From: DASUAL01 sp035763805
Lineage (GTDB): Bacteria > Gemmatimonadota > Gemmatimonadetes > Gemmatimonadales > GWC2-71-9
Length of the DNA: 64,000 nucleotides
NCBI GenBank assembly: GCA_035763805.1
Contig: DASUAL010000077.1
Coordinates: 14,526-78,525, forward strand
Direction of reading: 5' to 3'
Shown here in pieces: positions 1-8,478 of the stretch (its first letter is position 1; every line of letters begins with the position of its first letter). The translations under genes were made by a program, and so were the position numbers. The notes under the pieces are model-generated. The model did not search any database. It was given only the letters and a program-made list of their open reading frames with translations, and was not told the origin of the DNA.

Positions 1-230
1 GCGCGGAGCTCCCCGAGAAGGTGGGCGGGTGAGAGCTCGGTTTCGAGGAGGACCATCTGATTCAGGAACGGTCCCTGGGGGACGGGACCGAGCGGCAGCG
101 TTTCCTCCACCCGCGATGCGCGGATCAGACGCGTGCGCGGCAACGCGCCCAGCCGCGCGCGCGCGTGCGCGAGATGTGCCTCGCGGTCTCCCACGTTCGA
201 CCCCAGCGCCACGTAGACCCGCTCCCCCAT
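1..230 (-). CDS. folK: HPPK, 2-amino-4-hydroxy-6-hydroxymethyldihydropteridine diphosphokinase (3' end beyond window)
   Basis: Transfers pyrophosphate from ATP to 6-hydroxymethyl-dihydropterin in folate synthesis (cytosol). Only the first 76 codons are inside the window. The N-terminus reads MGERVYVALGSNVGDREAHL, the family hallmark (ALGSN-GD), and a later PQGPFLNQ segment matches the conserved substrate-side loop. The ATG at 230 lies 24 nt after the TAG of the preceding receptor-like gene; a GTG two codons upstream is an alternative start. It is the last visible gene of the trp-linked minus-strand cluster. Identity is clear despite truncation by the window edge. Confidence 0.88.
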   Translation of the reverse strand, partial: MGERVYVALGSNVGDREAHLAHARARLGALPRTRLIRASRVEETLPLGPVPQGPFLNQMVLLETELSPAHLLGELR

Positions 231-254
231 GGGCACCGGGAGAATGGTAATCGG

Positions 255-2336
255 CTAGGCGATGCTGGCAAAGCCGCGGGTCAGCTCCCGCAGCATGGCG
301 GCCACGTCCTCGAGCTCGCGGGTGGCGCGCTCCAGGTCCGAGAGACCCCGGGCCGCCTCGCTCGCGCGCGTAGCCACGTCGTCGGCCTCGGCGCGGTTTT
401 TCCCGGCGATCTCGGCCACCGCATGGATCCGCTGCCGCAAGTGTGCGAAGGCTTTGTCCTGGTCGCCTGCGGCTTCGGCGATTCGCTGGGCGTGCGCCGT
501 CGCTTCCGCCGTCGCCGCCACGATCGCGTCCAACGCCTCGAGCGCCCCAGCCGAGAGCTCCTCTACGCCACCGACGTTCACTTGCCCACGCCGCATCTGC
601 TCCACGACCTCGCCGACCTGGCGATGAATGTCCTGCACCAGGTCGCCGGCTTCCAGCGCGGCGTTGGCGCTCTGCTCGGCCAGCCGCCGCACCTCGTCGG
701 CCACGACGGCGAACCCCTTGCCGTGCTTCCCGGCGCGCGCCGCCTCGATCGCGGCGTTCAGCGCCAACAGGTTGGTCATGTCCGCGAGCTCTCGGATCGA
801 CGCGATGAAGCCGGTGATGCGTCGGCTCACGCCGCCCAGCTCTTGCACCTTGGCCGAGCTCTCGCCCACGAACGTCTTGAGCGCGACCAGCCGCTCGATG
901 GCGTCGCGGATGCGCCGGCGGTTCTTGCTCGCCACGTCGCTGGCTGTGCTGGAAGCCTGGGCCGCCTCCGTGCCGTCCTCCGACACGCGGCGTGAGACCT
1001 GCGCCAGGCTCTCGGTCGCCTGCAGCCCGCCCGACACTTCCCCCTCTTCGGCGAGCACGCCTTCCCGAATCACGCCCGTCGATTGGGCGACGGCGCTCGC
1101 TGCCTTACGCAGCGCTTCAGCGGCGCGCGCCAGCGTGGCGAGCTGCTGGGTCATCTTCTCGACCGTGTCGACCAGCGGCCGCCGCAGCTCGGTGATGTGG
1201 ATCGCCGTGGCCAGCTGGTTCGCGAAGGTCGTGATCGTGAGGATGTCCTTCCCCCGGTACACCTTGCGCTTGTGGTGCTCGAGCTCGAGCGTGCCGATCA
1301 CCTGGCTCCCGAACTTGAGCGGCACGAGGACGAGGCTCTGCACCGTGAGCGGCGCATCCGCGATGCGCTTATCGCGGGTGGCGTCGTCGATCACGATCGT
1401 CTCGCCGCTCTGGAAGACCTGCTCGCGCAGCACCACCGTGTCGGCCGACGGCTCCCCCCGCTGGGGACGGCCGATGGCGCCGCGATAGGCGAGCCGCAAC
1501 CGGCCGTCCTGTCGCCGATAGATCCGGAAGTCGCCCCAATCCACGAGCCGGTGCGCGAGGCGCTCGATCCGCGCGAACGAGTCGTCGAGGCTGATGTTGC
1601 TGGTGATCACCGCCTCGACGGCGTGGATCTTGTTCAGCTCCTCCGCCGAAATCGCCTCCTCGAGCATGGTCTTGAAGAGCAGCCCGAGAAACGTCAGCAA
1701 CACGGCGACGATCACCCATACTTCCGGCGGCCAATAGACCACCGTACCGACGATGGTCGCGCACACCATGATCGTCGCGCCGTAGCTGATGCACTCGTAC
1801 CGGAAGATCAGCATCTGCTCGTCGCGCTCGAGCTTGGCGCGTATGATCAGCGCGAAATAGAACAGGACCCGGCTGAAACCGAAGTAGAACAACGCGTACA
1901 AGAGCAGCGGCAGCAGCAGCTCGATGTGCAGGGCCGGCGTCTCGATGCCCGCGGCGCGCACGATCCAGGCATAGATGCCGTAGGCACCGACGAGCGCCAG
2001 GATCTCACGCCCCAGGTTCACCAGGGCCGCACGGACCATCTTGCGGTGCCACACCCAGTCCGCGACGAGCACGCTACCGGCGACGGCGAGAACCGTCGCG
2101 GGAAGGCCCACGAGCAGGCTCCCCGCGAGCCCGACGAGCCCGGTCTGCGTCAGGTACGAGTACTTGCTCAGGGGGATCTGGAGCCCACGGAGCGCGATGC
2201 CGGCGGCGAACACGATGCCGACCTCGAGCAACTGGTCCGTCCAGCGGGGGTCGGCCACGAGCACAGCGATCAGGACCAGCGGCCCCGCGATCGCGAGCCC
2301 GCGACTGTACAGCGTGACCAGCCGGTTCGCCGTCAT
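255..2336 (-). CDS. Membrane GAF / methyl-accepting-type signalling protein, no HAMP seen
   Basis: 693 aa. Residues ~1-220 hold about seven hydrophobic segments, ~250-400 resemble a GAF sensor domain, and the C-terminal half is a long coiled coil with a chemoreceptor hairpin tip (MTNLLALNAAIEAARAG then FAVVADEVRRLAEQS). The tip is the CheA/CheW-binding region in known receptors. No HAMP linker or periplasmic ligand domain is visible, so the input is probably membrane or cytoplasmic. The ATG at 2336 overlaps the trpA stop in ATGA, so translation is probably coupled. Longer reading upstream is only the trpA shadow. The ligand is unknown, and no che genes are in the window. Confidence 0.85.
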   Translation of the reverse strand: MTANRLVTLYSRGLAIAGPLVLIAVLVADPRWTDQLLEVGIVFAAGIALRGLQIPLSKYSYLTQTGLVGLAGSLLVGLPATVLAVAGSVLVADWVWHRKMVRAALVNLGREILALVGAYGIYAWIVRAAGIETPALHIELLLPLLLYALFYFGFSRVLFYFALIIRAKLERDEQMLIFRYECISYGATIMVCATIVGTVVYWPPEVWVIVAVLLTFLGLLFKTMLEEAISAEELNKIHAVEAVITSNISLDDSFARIERLAHRLVDWGDFRIYRRQDGRLRLAYRGAIGRPQRGEPSADTVVLREQVFQSGETIVIDDATRDKRIADAPLTVQSLVLVPLKFGSQVIGTLELEHHKRKVYRGKDILTITTFANQLATAIHITELRRPLVDTVEKMTQQLATLARAAEALRKAASAVAQSTGVIREGVLAEEGEVSGGLQATESLAQVSRRVSEDGTEAAQASSTASDVASKNRRRIRDAIERLVALKTFVGESSAKVQELGGVSRRITGFIASIRELADMTNLLALNAAIEAARAGKHGKGFAVVADEVRRLAEQSANAALEAGDLVQDIHRQVGEVVEQMRRGQVNVGGVEELSAGALEALDAIVAATAEATAHAQRIAEAAGDQDKAFAHLRQRIHAVAEIAGKNRAEADDVATRASEAARGLSDLERATRELEDVAAMLRELTRGFASIA

Positions 2337-3133
2337 GCGGGCGCCTCGCGCACCGCCGCCGCGAGGTCGCGCATGAGCCGTTCCGCCGCGACGAGGCCGC
2401 CCGACCCGAGCGCCTCGACGAGCGCGCTTCCCACGACCACGCCGTCCGCGAGCTGCGCCGTCGCCCGCGCCTGTGCGGGTGTACCGATGCCGAAGCCCAC
2501 GGCCAGGGGCAAGTCGCTCGCCGCCCGCGCGCGCGCCGCGTGCTCGGCCAGGTCGGGCGGCACGCGGTCGCGCGCGCCCGTCACGCCGAGCCGCGATATC
2601 AGGTACAGGAAGCCGCTCGCTCCCCGGACCGCCCGCGTCAGGCGCTCGGGGGTCGTGGTCGGTGCGATGAGCCGGATCAACGCCAGGGGGCTCTCCCGCA
2701 CCACGCGCTCCACCGCAGGGTCGGCCCCGGCCGGGAAATCGGTGAGCAGCAGCCCCGATGCGCCGGCGGCATGCGCGTCCGCCACGAAGCGCTCGAGCCC
2801 GTAGGCCATCACCGGGTTGACGTACGTCATGATGATCACGGGGATTTCGAGCGCCGCCCGGCGGATCTGCTCCAGAACGCGTGGGACCGTCATCCCCTGG
2901 TCGAGCGCCGCCTGGGTGGCGCGCTGGATCGTCGGGCCGTCGGCTAGCGGGTCCGAGAACGGGACGCCGACTTCGACGAAGTCCGCGCCCCACGTCGGGA
3001 CGAGCTTCAGTGCCTCGAGGGAGCGCGTGGCGTCGGGGTAGCCTGCGGTGAGATACGGGATGAGGGCGGCGCGGCGTCCTCCTCCTGCCTCGCGGATGGC
3101 CCGCCAGCGCGCCGCGATCGGATGCTCAGACAA
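2333..3133 (-). CDS. trpA: Tryptophan synthase alpha chain
   Basis: Cleaves indole-3-glycerol phosphate to indole and glyceraldehyde-3-phosphate; indole channels to TrpB. 266 aa from a TTG at 3133, the usual family length. Catalytic Glu54 (DFVEVGVPFSDP) and Asp65 (PLADGP) are present, as are the LIPYLTAGYPD strand and the GVTGAR phosphate loop. The TTG start overlaps the 3' end of the HD-GYP gene by 8 nt, and no better start keeps the family N-terminus (SEHPIAARW). It is separated from trpB by two signalling/scaffold genes rather than being adjacent. Confidence 0.95.
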   Translation of the reverse strand: MSEHPIAARWRAIREAGGGRRAALIPYLTAGYPDATRSLEALKLVPTWGADFVEVGVPFSDPLADGPTIQRATQAALDQGMTVPRVLEQIRRAALEIPVIIMTYVNPVMAYGLERFVADAHAAGASGLLLTDFPAGADPAVERVVRESPLALIRLIAPTTTPERLTRAVRGASGFLYLISRLGVTGARDRVPPDLAEHAARARAASDLPLAVGFGIGTPAQARATAQLADGVVVGSALVEALGSGGLVAAERLMRDLAAAVREAPA

Positions 3134-4595
3134 AATAGTCGCTGACGTTGATGCCGTATTTCGCGGGGTCGGTGACCTTGACGATGGTGCGGGGGAAGCT
3201 GCCCTGGGCATCACGCTGCGCCAGATCCGCGAGAAACCCGGGTTGGTGCAGCGCTCCCTCGGGCGAGGCCACGATGCGCACCACCGGCCGGTGGACCTGA
3301 CTCACGTCGGGATTCGCGCTGTGGACGATCGCTACCTCGTAGCTGTCGAGAATGACGCACGTGCCCACGGGATAGATGCCGATCAGGTTGATGAACGCCT
3401 TGACGACGACCGGATCGTAGCCGCGCCGGGGGTTCTCCCACATCTCCTTCAACACCTGGTCGGGCTGGATCGCAATCGTCTGATAGACACGTCGGCTGGT
3501 GGCGGCGTCGAAGCCGTCCGCCACCGCGACGATTTTCGAGTAGATAGACAGGTCGCGCGACCGCAGCGACTTGGGGTAGCCAGTGAGATCCGCCTTCATG
3601 TGGTGTTCGTAGGCCACGACCATGCCCCGGTAGGGGATCTCGCCATAGCCCCGCAGCCCGAACAACGTGAGCACGCCGAGCCAGGGATGCGCCTGCATGA
3701 TGCGCCACTCCTCATCGGTCAGCCCGGCCTGCTTGTTGAGCACCTCGAGGGGCACGCGCGATTTGCCCACGTCGTGAAACAGCGCCGCGATGCCGAGATC
3801 ATAGAGCTGCAGCTTGGTGAGCCCGAGCTTGCGGCCCAGGGCGACCGAGAAGATGCACACGTTGACGGAGTGCGTGAACGTGTATTCGTCGTAGTCGCGC
3901 AGCGTCGTGAGACCGACGAGCGACGCCTCGTTGTTGAGCACCTGGTCCACGATCGCCTGCACGGCGCGCTTCACCTTCTTCACGTTCGCGGTGCGGCCCA
4001 TGCGGATGCTGTTGATGACCTCCTTCGTCACCGCCACCGAGCGGGCGTAGGTGCGCTTGGCGGCCTCCTTCTGCCGCTCTTCCTCTTCGACGTCCTCTTC
4101 GGTCTCGAGCGGCGGCTCGACACTGATCAACGACACGCCCGCGTCCACGAGTTTCTGGCCGAGCTCGAAGACCTTGTTCGGGTTGGCCTCTTTGGCCGCG
4201 TACGAGAGGAGCAGCGTGACGAACAGCTGGAGCTGGCGGCGCTCCACGCCCTCGTCGATGCGCACCGCGCCGATGCCGCACTGCTGCAGCACGCCGAGGA
4301 TGTGAGAGAAGGAGGCGTAGTTGTCGAGGTCGAGCCGCAGGCGGATGGAGTTCACGAAGATGAATTCGCCCTGCAGTCGCAGCTCGAGCTCTTTCTCCAC
4401 GTCGAGCAGGTGCTTGGTCGTCGCGGAGAGGTCGTCGAGCGCCTTCTGGACCTGGGCGTTCTCGAGTGGGTAGAGCTTGAGCGATCGGAACGCGGTGTAC
4501 AGCACGACGAGGAAGTCACGGCCCGCGTGCCGGAGGAAGCCGTCCGTGGTTTGGACGGTCTCGGCAATGGATGGGCGAGGGCCGCCCGGGGTCAC
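3126..4595 (-). CDS. HD-GYP-type phosphohydrolase domain protein
   Basis: 489 aa. Residues ~20-200 are an uncharacterised helical region. The C-terminal half has the HD-GYP layout: HSVNVCIFSVALG, then ALFHDVGKSRVP, IMQAHPWLGV, AYEHHMKADLTGYP and VADGFDAAT. Family members hydrolyse cyclic di-GMP; here the signature is DLTGYP rather than canonical RxDGxGYP, so activity is plausible but not certain. The start is GTG at 4595 in a GTGA overlap with the HEAT gene stop. Sits between the HEAT gene and trpA, so it is likely co-expressed with tryptophan synthase. Confidence 0.85.
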   Translation of the reverse strand: MTPGGPRPSIAETVQTTDGFLRHAGRDFLVVLYTAFRSLKLYPLENAQVQKALDDLSATTKHLLDVEKELELRLQGEFIFVNSIRLRLDLDNYASFSHILGVLQQCGIGAVRIDEGVERRQLQLFVTLLLSYAAKEANPNKVFELGQKLVDAGVSLISVEPPLETEEDVEEEERQKEAAKRTYARSVAVTKEVINSIRMGRTANVKKVKRAVQAIVDQVLNNEASLVGLTTLRDYDEYTFTHSVNVCIFSVALGRKLGLTKLQLYDLGIAALFHDVGKSRVPLEVLNKQAGLTDEEWRIMQAHPWLGVLTLFGLRGYGEIPYRGMVVAYEHHMKADLTGYPKSLRSRDLSIYSKIVAVADGFDAATSRRVYQTIAIQPDQVLKEMWENPRRGYDPVVVKAFINLIGIYPVGTCVILDSYEVAIVHSANPDVSQVHRPVVRIVASPEGALHQPGFLADLAQRDAQGSFPRTIVKVTDPAKYGINVSDYFV

Positions 4596-6274
4596 TGGCC
4601 GACCTCGCGCAGCGCCCTGCTGACGGCGTTGCGCACGAGCGGTTCCTTGTCCTGCGCGTTCTTCTCCAGCGCCGCGCGCGCCTCCGGGTTGCGGATCTTG
4701 CCGAGCGCCATGGCCGCGCAGGCGCGGGTCTCGGGGTCCTCTTTGCGACCGAGCAGCCCTTTCGCCGAGAGCATCTTGTCGAGTGCCGCAACGCCTTTCG
4801 CTCCGACGAGCGAGCCGAACGCCTCGAAGAACGCCATCTTCTCGGTGAGGTCGGCGCCCTTCAGTTTTGATCCTGTGACGATCGATTCGACCCGCGCCGC
4901 GGCGTTGCGGTGGCCGCGCGACGCCACGAATCGCACCGCGGCGATCCGGACGTCGCGGTCGGAGTCATCGATCGCCCTCTCGAGGAGCCGCATCGCGGAC
5001 GGGCTCGCGATCGCGGTGAGCGCCTCGACGACGGCGAGCTTCAGCGAGCGGTCCCCCGTCGCGAGCAGCGGCTCCATCCCGTCCGGCGCGCCCGTCAGCT
5101 TCAGCCGGCCCGCCAGCCTGACCATCTCGAGCTGTGCGGCGGCATCCTCGCTCCCGAGGGCCTTCAGCACCTCGCCGGCGTGCGCCTGCGCGAGCCGCGA
5201 GGCGGCTCCCTGCACTAGCTCCCGCACCCGCTCGTTGTTCAGCTTCGGAATCCACGACATCAAGGTGGGCAGCGCCTCGGCGCGGAGCTCTTGGAACAGC
5301 TCGGTGAGCTCTTCCTCGGTCGGGTGCACCGTGGCTTCGTCGAGCGACTGCAGCAGCTGGGACAGCGCGTCGCGCTGCGACAGCCGGCTGGGCAGGCTCT
5401 CCAGCGTCTGGCGGTGCTCCGGGATGAGCTCGCGGGCGCGTTGCAGGATCACCCGGCTCTCCCGCAGGATCAGCGCGACCGAGCGGAAGTCCGCCGCGCC
5501 CAGCAGGTATGGAATGAAGTTCTCCAGGATGGAGATCAACTCCGCCCGCACGGTCCCGTAGGTCTGTAGCTCGAGCAGGTCGAACAGCATCGACAGCACG
5601 TTGCGGCGCAGGTCCTGGGAGTATTCCCGCTCGACCTCGTCCTTGAGATAGTTGATCTCTTTCTCGTCGAGGAAGTACAGCGTGGTGTCGAAGTCGTCGA
5701 TCGACACCAACCCCTCGCGCTTGGGCGGGGCTTCCTCCTCTACGTACTGCCGCACCGTCGTCGGTGGGGTGGACGGGACCGTTTCGCCCGCCTCGATCGG
5801 GACCGCGTTCTCGGTCGCGAGCTCGCGAAACGTGTAGGCGATGAGCTGGAAGTCCTGCGCCCACAGGAGCGTGAGCAGGTCGTCGGGTGCGTCCGCCTGG
5901 AGGTTCTTGGCCTGCTGCAGCACGCCCAGGAAGCGTACGATCTCGGCGTCTTCGACGCCCGGCTTGAACGCCAGTGAGCGGACCCCGTCCTTGTACAGTG
6001 TCCACGCGATGCTCTCGCTCCGCTGCTCCTGGCTGTAGACGACGGCGTCCTCCCACCGGAGGTCGGTCTCCCCGATGTCGAAGATGAGGTCGTCCGTCGC
6101 CTGCCAGATCTGGCGGAAAACGTTGCGGATATTGTCGACCGCGCGCTGGTACACGGGGTTGTTCGGCAGGTAGAGCTGGGTGGCGCGGAGCCCCTTCGAC
6201 AGGACCAGCCACAGTTCCTCCACCTGGGAAGGGGGGAGGGCCAGCTCCGGTGTGGGCGCGGGCAGGTTCGTCAG
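4592..6274 (-). CDS. HEAT-repeat protein, probable CTG start
   Basis: About 560 aa. The N-terminal ~250 residues are helical and unassigned (SKGLRATQLYLPNNPVYQRA). Residues ~270-560 form helical repeats of HEAT/PBS-lyase type, e.g. LKLAVVEALTAIASPSAMRL and RDVRIAAVRFVASRG, a scaffold fold for protein contacts. No ATG/GTG/TTG gives a sensible N-terminus: GTG at 6223 would cut into the conserved-looking helix, while CTG at 6274 gives (M)TNLPAPTPELALPP, overlaps the trpB stop as CTGA and has GGGAG 7 nt upstream. Adjacent to the HD-GYP gene, so it may be its partner. Function unknown. Confidence 0.75.
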   Translation of the reverse strand: MTNLPAPTPELALPPSQVEELWLVLSKGLRATQLYLPNNPVYQRAVDNIRNVFRQIWQATDDLIFDIGETDLRWEDAVVYSQEQRSESIAWTLYKDGVRSLAFKPGVEDAEIVRFLGVLQQAKNLQADAPDDLLTLLWAQDFQLIAYTFRELATENAVPIEAGETVPSTPPTTVRQYVEEEAPPKREGLVSIDDFDTTLYFLDEKEINYLKDEVEREYSQDLRRNVLSMLFDLLELQTYGTVRAELISILENFIPYLLGAADFRSVALILRESRVILQRARELIPEHRQTLESLPSRLSQRDALSQLLQSLDEATVHPTEEELTELFQELRAEALPTLMSWIPKLNNERVRELVQGAASRLAQAHAGEVLKALGSEDAAAQLEMVRLAGRLKLTGAPDGMEPLLATGDRSLKLAVVEALTAIASPSAMRLLERAIDDSDRDVRIAAVRFVASRGHRNAAARVESIVTGSKLKGADLTEKMAFFEAFGSLVGAKGVAALDKMLSAKGLLGRKEDPETRACAAMALGKIRNPEARAALEKNAQDKEPLVRNAVSRALREVGQ

Positions 6275-7473
6275 GCCGTTGCTCCCGTCAGTTCGGCGAC
6301 CATGGCGACGTCCTTGTCGCCGCGGCCGCTGAGGTTGATCAACACGATGTCGCCCGGGTGCCAGTGCGACCTGTGACCCATCACCCACGCGACGGCATGC
6401 GCGCTCTCCAGGGCCGGGAGGATGCCCTCGAGGCGGGACAGCGCGGCGAAGGCGTCCAGCGCCTCTCGATCCGTCACCGCATCATACAATACGCGCCCGC
6501 TGTCCTTGAGAAAAGCGTGTTCCGGCCCCACCCCCGGGTAGTCCAGGCCGGCCGACACGCTATGCGCCGGTTGGACCTGCCCATCCCGATCCTGAAGCAG
6601 ATAACTCAGGCTCCCGTGGAACACCCCTGGCCGCCCGCACCCGAGGGATGCCGCGTGGCGTCCGGAGGCGATCCCCTCCCCGGCCGCCTCCACACCCACC
6701 AGCTCGACCGCCCGATCCTCGAGGAACCCCGCGAAGATCCCGATGGCGTTCGACCCGCCGCCCACGCACGCCACCACCGTGCCCGGCAAGCGGCTGTACC
6801 GCTCCAGGGTCTGCGCCCGCGCTTCCCGCCCGATCACCGACTGGAAGTCGCGCACGATGCGCGGAAACGGATCGGGCCCCACCACCGAGCCGATGATGTA
6901 GTGTGTCGTGGTGACATTCGTCACCCAGTCGCGAAGCGCCTCGTTGGTCGCGTCCTTGAGCGTCTTTGTTCCAGACGTGACGGGCACGACTTTCGCGCCC
7001 ATCAGGTCCATCCGATAGACGTTGAGGCGCTGGCGCCGCATGTCCTCCTCGCCCATGTACACGACGCACTCGAGGCCGAACCGCGCGCACACGGTAGCCG
7101 TGGCGACGCCGTGCTGCCCGGCGCCGGTCTCCGCGATGATGCGCGGCTTTCCCATGCGTCGCGCGAGGAGCGCCTGACCGACGGTGTTGTTGATCTTGTG
7201 CGCACCCGTGTGGTTCAGGTCCTCGCGCTTCAGCAGCACAACGACGCCGTCGCCGACCCGCGCCGCGAGCCGCGGCGCCTCGGTGATGGGCGTCGGTCGC
7301 CCGACGTAATCCCGGAGCAGCGTGTCGAGCTCTGCCCAGAACGCGGCGTCGCCCCTCGCCTGGTCGTAGACGCGCTCCAGCTCCTCGAGCGCCGCCATCA
7401 GCGTCTCAGGCACGTAACGGCCGCCGTAGGGTCCAAAACGACCCGTCGTGCGCGCGTCGGGCTCAGGTTTCAA
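6271..7473 (-). CDS. trpB: Tryptophan synthase beta chain
   Basis: PLP enzyme condensing indole with serine. 400 aa from TTG at 7473, with GGAGGG about 4 nt upstream; the family segment RFGPYGGRYVPETLM follows directly. PLP lysine is Lys93 in NHTGAHKINNT; ETGAGQHGVATA and the phosphate-binding GGGSNAIG loop are intact. Earlier in-frame starts would translate the heptad repeat between trpC and trpB and are rejected. The stop overlaps the CTG start of the HEAT gene. Confidence 0.95.
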   Translation of the reverse strand: MKPEPDARTTGRFGPYGGRYVPETLMAALEELERVYDQARGDAAFWAELDTLLRDYVGRPTPITEAPRLAARVGDGVVVLLKREDLNHTGAHKINNTVGQALLARRMGKPRIIAETGAGQHGVATATVCARFGLECVVYMGEEDMRRQRLNVYRMDLMGAKVVPVTSGTKTLKDATNEALRDWVTNVTTTHYIIGSVVGPDPFPRIVRDFQSVIGREARAQTLERYSRLPGTVVACVGGGSNAIGIFAGFLEDRAVELVGVEAAGEGIASGRHAASLGCGRPGVFHGSLSYLLQDRDGQVQPAHSVSAGLDYPGVGPEHAFLKDSGRVLYDAVTDREALDAFAALSRLEGILPALESAHAVAWVMGHRSHWHPGDIVLINLSGRGDKDVAMVAELTGATA

Positions 7474-7500
7474 GCGACCCTCCGGTGCGCAGGCCACTGC

Positions 7501-7621
7501 CAATGCGGAGTGCGGAATGTGGAATGCGGAATTGACCGCGCGGTCGTCCTGCCTGTTGGCGGGCTCTCGGCATCGACCCCGCCCTGCAATTCCGCACTCC
7601 GCATTCCGCACTCCGCATTTG
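7501..7621. repeat. Heptad inverted-repeat element A (TGCGGAA type)
   Basis: Left arm 7501-7534 and right arm 7587-7621 are inverted repeats, 32 of 35 positions matching with one gap, around a 52-bp spacer. Each arm is CAA(A), then four 7-bp words (TGCGGAG, TGCGGAA, TGTGGAA, TGCGGAA on the left arm), then TTG. The right arm ends 2 nt from the trpC stop codon (trpC reads toward it). The transcript could form a long hairpin between trpC and trpB. Related to element B at 44241-44344. Confidence 0.9.
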
Positions 7622-7623
7622 TA

Positions 7624-8421
7624 TTACCGGTTCCTCCCCTGCCTCCGCACGCCCGTCAGCGCCCGCACCGCCTCCGCAGGATCGCTCGTTCGCGCCACCG
7701 ACGTCCCCACGAGCACGAGGTCCGCGCCTGCCCGGGCCATGCGTTCGACGTCGGCGCGCGCGGCGATCCCGCTCTCGGCCACCGCCGGGACTGCGTGGGG
7801 GACAAGGCTCAGGAGCTGCTCCGCCAGCGCCAGGTCTACCGCGAACGTCGCGAGGTCGCGGCTATTCACGCCCACGGCCGTGGCCCCGACAGCGAGCGCC
7901 TCGTCGAGCTCGCCCGCCGAGTGAACCTCGACGAGCACGCCCAGTCCCTGGTCCCGCGCGCTGCGCGCCAAGGCCTCAAGCCGCGGGCGCGCGAGGGCTC
8001 GCACGATGAGCAACACGGCGCTGGCCCCCGCCGCACGAGCTTCGAGGAGCTGGAGCTCGTCGAGGATGAAATCCTTGCGCAGCACGGGTACTGCCACCCT
8101 CCGGGCCACCTGCGTCAAGTCCTCGAGCGAGCCGCCGAAATGCGCCTCATCGGTCAGCACGGAGATCGCGACCGCCCCTCCCCGCTCGTAGCCCAGCGCG
8201 TGCGCGACCGGATCGAGATCCTCCCGGATCGCTCCGGCGGATGGGGAGCGCCGCTTCACTTCCGCGACCACGCCGACCGTGGTGCCGCCCAGCGCCGCGG
8301 CAAGTTCACGCGGCGCGGGCGCGGCGGCCGCCGCGCGCTCGAGCTCTCGGGCCCTCGGCCGGAGCAGCGCCACTCGGTCACGCGTGGCACTCAAGATGGC
8401 GTCGATACGACTCGGGGTCAT
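7624..8421 (-). CDS. trpC: Indole-3-glycerol phosphate synthase
   Basis: Ring-closing decarboxylation of CdRP in tryptophan synthesis. 265 aa, normal length for a monofunctional enzyme. The active-site set is present: EVKRRSPSAG, VLRKDFI, EVH, GVNSRDL, AESGI. ATG at 8421 is the only good start and lies in a 57-bp space shared with lexA. First gene of the minus-strand trp cluster; the duplicated TTCGG operator lies over its promoter region. Confidence 0.95.
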   Translation of the reverse strand: MTPSRIDAILSATRDRVALLRPRARELERAAAAAPAPRELAAALGGTTVGVVAEVKRRSPSAGAIREDLDPVAHALGYERGGAVAISVLTDEAHFGGSLEDLTQVARRVAVPVLRKDFILDELQLLEARAAGASAVLLIVRALARPRLEALARSARDQGLGVLVEVHSAGELDEALAVGATAVGVNSRDLATFAVDLALAEQLLSLVPHAVPAVAESGIAARADVERMARAGADLVLVGTSVARTSDPAEAVRALTGVRRQGRNR

Positions 8422-8423
8422 CC

Positions 8424-8453
8424 TTGCATTCGGTCGATTTTCGGGTAGATTAT
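8424..8453 (+). promoter_or_regulatory. Probable lexA promoter
   Basis: TTGCAT (8424-8429) and TAGATT (8446-8451) are spaced 16 bp apart, or GATTAT (8448-8453) at 18 bp. The first TTCGG pair falls in the spacer and the second just downstream, a good layout for repression. On the other strand GATAAT (8453-8448) could serve as the trpC -10 element. Confidence 0.4.
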
Positions 8454-8470
8454 CTTCGGGTTATTTTCGG
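8429..8470 (+). promoter_or_regulatory. Duplicated direct-repeat operator, candidate LexA boxes
   Basis: Two near-identical 16-mers, TTCGGTCGATTTTCGG (8429-8444) and TTCGGGTTATTTTCGG (8455-8470), each a TTCGG-N6-TTCGG direct repeat with an 11-bp period. They cover the whole lexA/trpC intergenic space. The 11-bp period equals that of the known GTTC-N7-GTTC LexA boxes of alphaproteobacteria. Autoregulation of lexA is the natural reading; the binding protein is inferred. Confidence 0.6.
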
Positions 8471-8478
8471 GAGACCGT

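Noticed and set aside
3048..5561. 837-codon plus-strand frame opposite the HD-GYP and HEAT genes
   Set aside because: Low-complexity Arg/His/Asp composition and no motif; shadow of real minus-strand genes.
7474..7611. Longer trpB N-terminus through element A
   Set aside because: It would translate the heptad arms; TTG at 7473 has an RBS and gives the family start.
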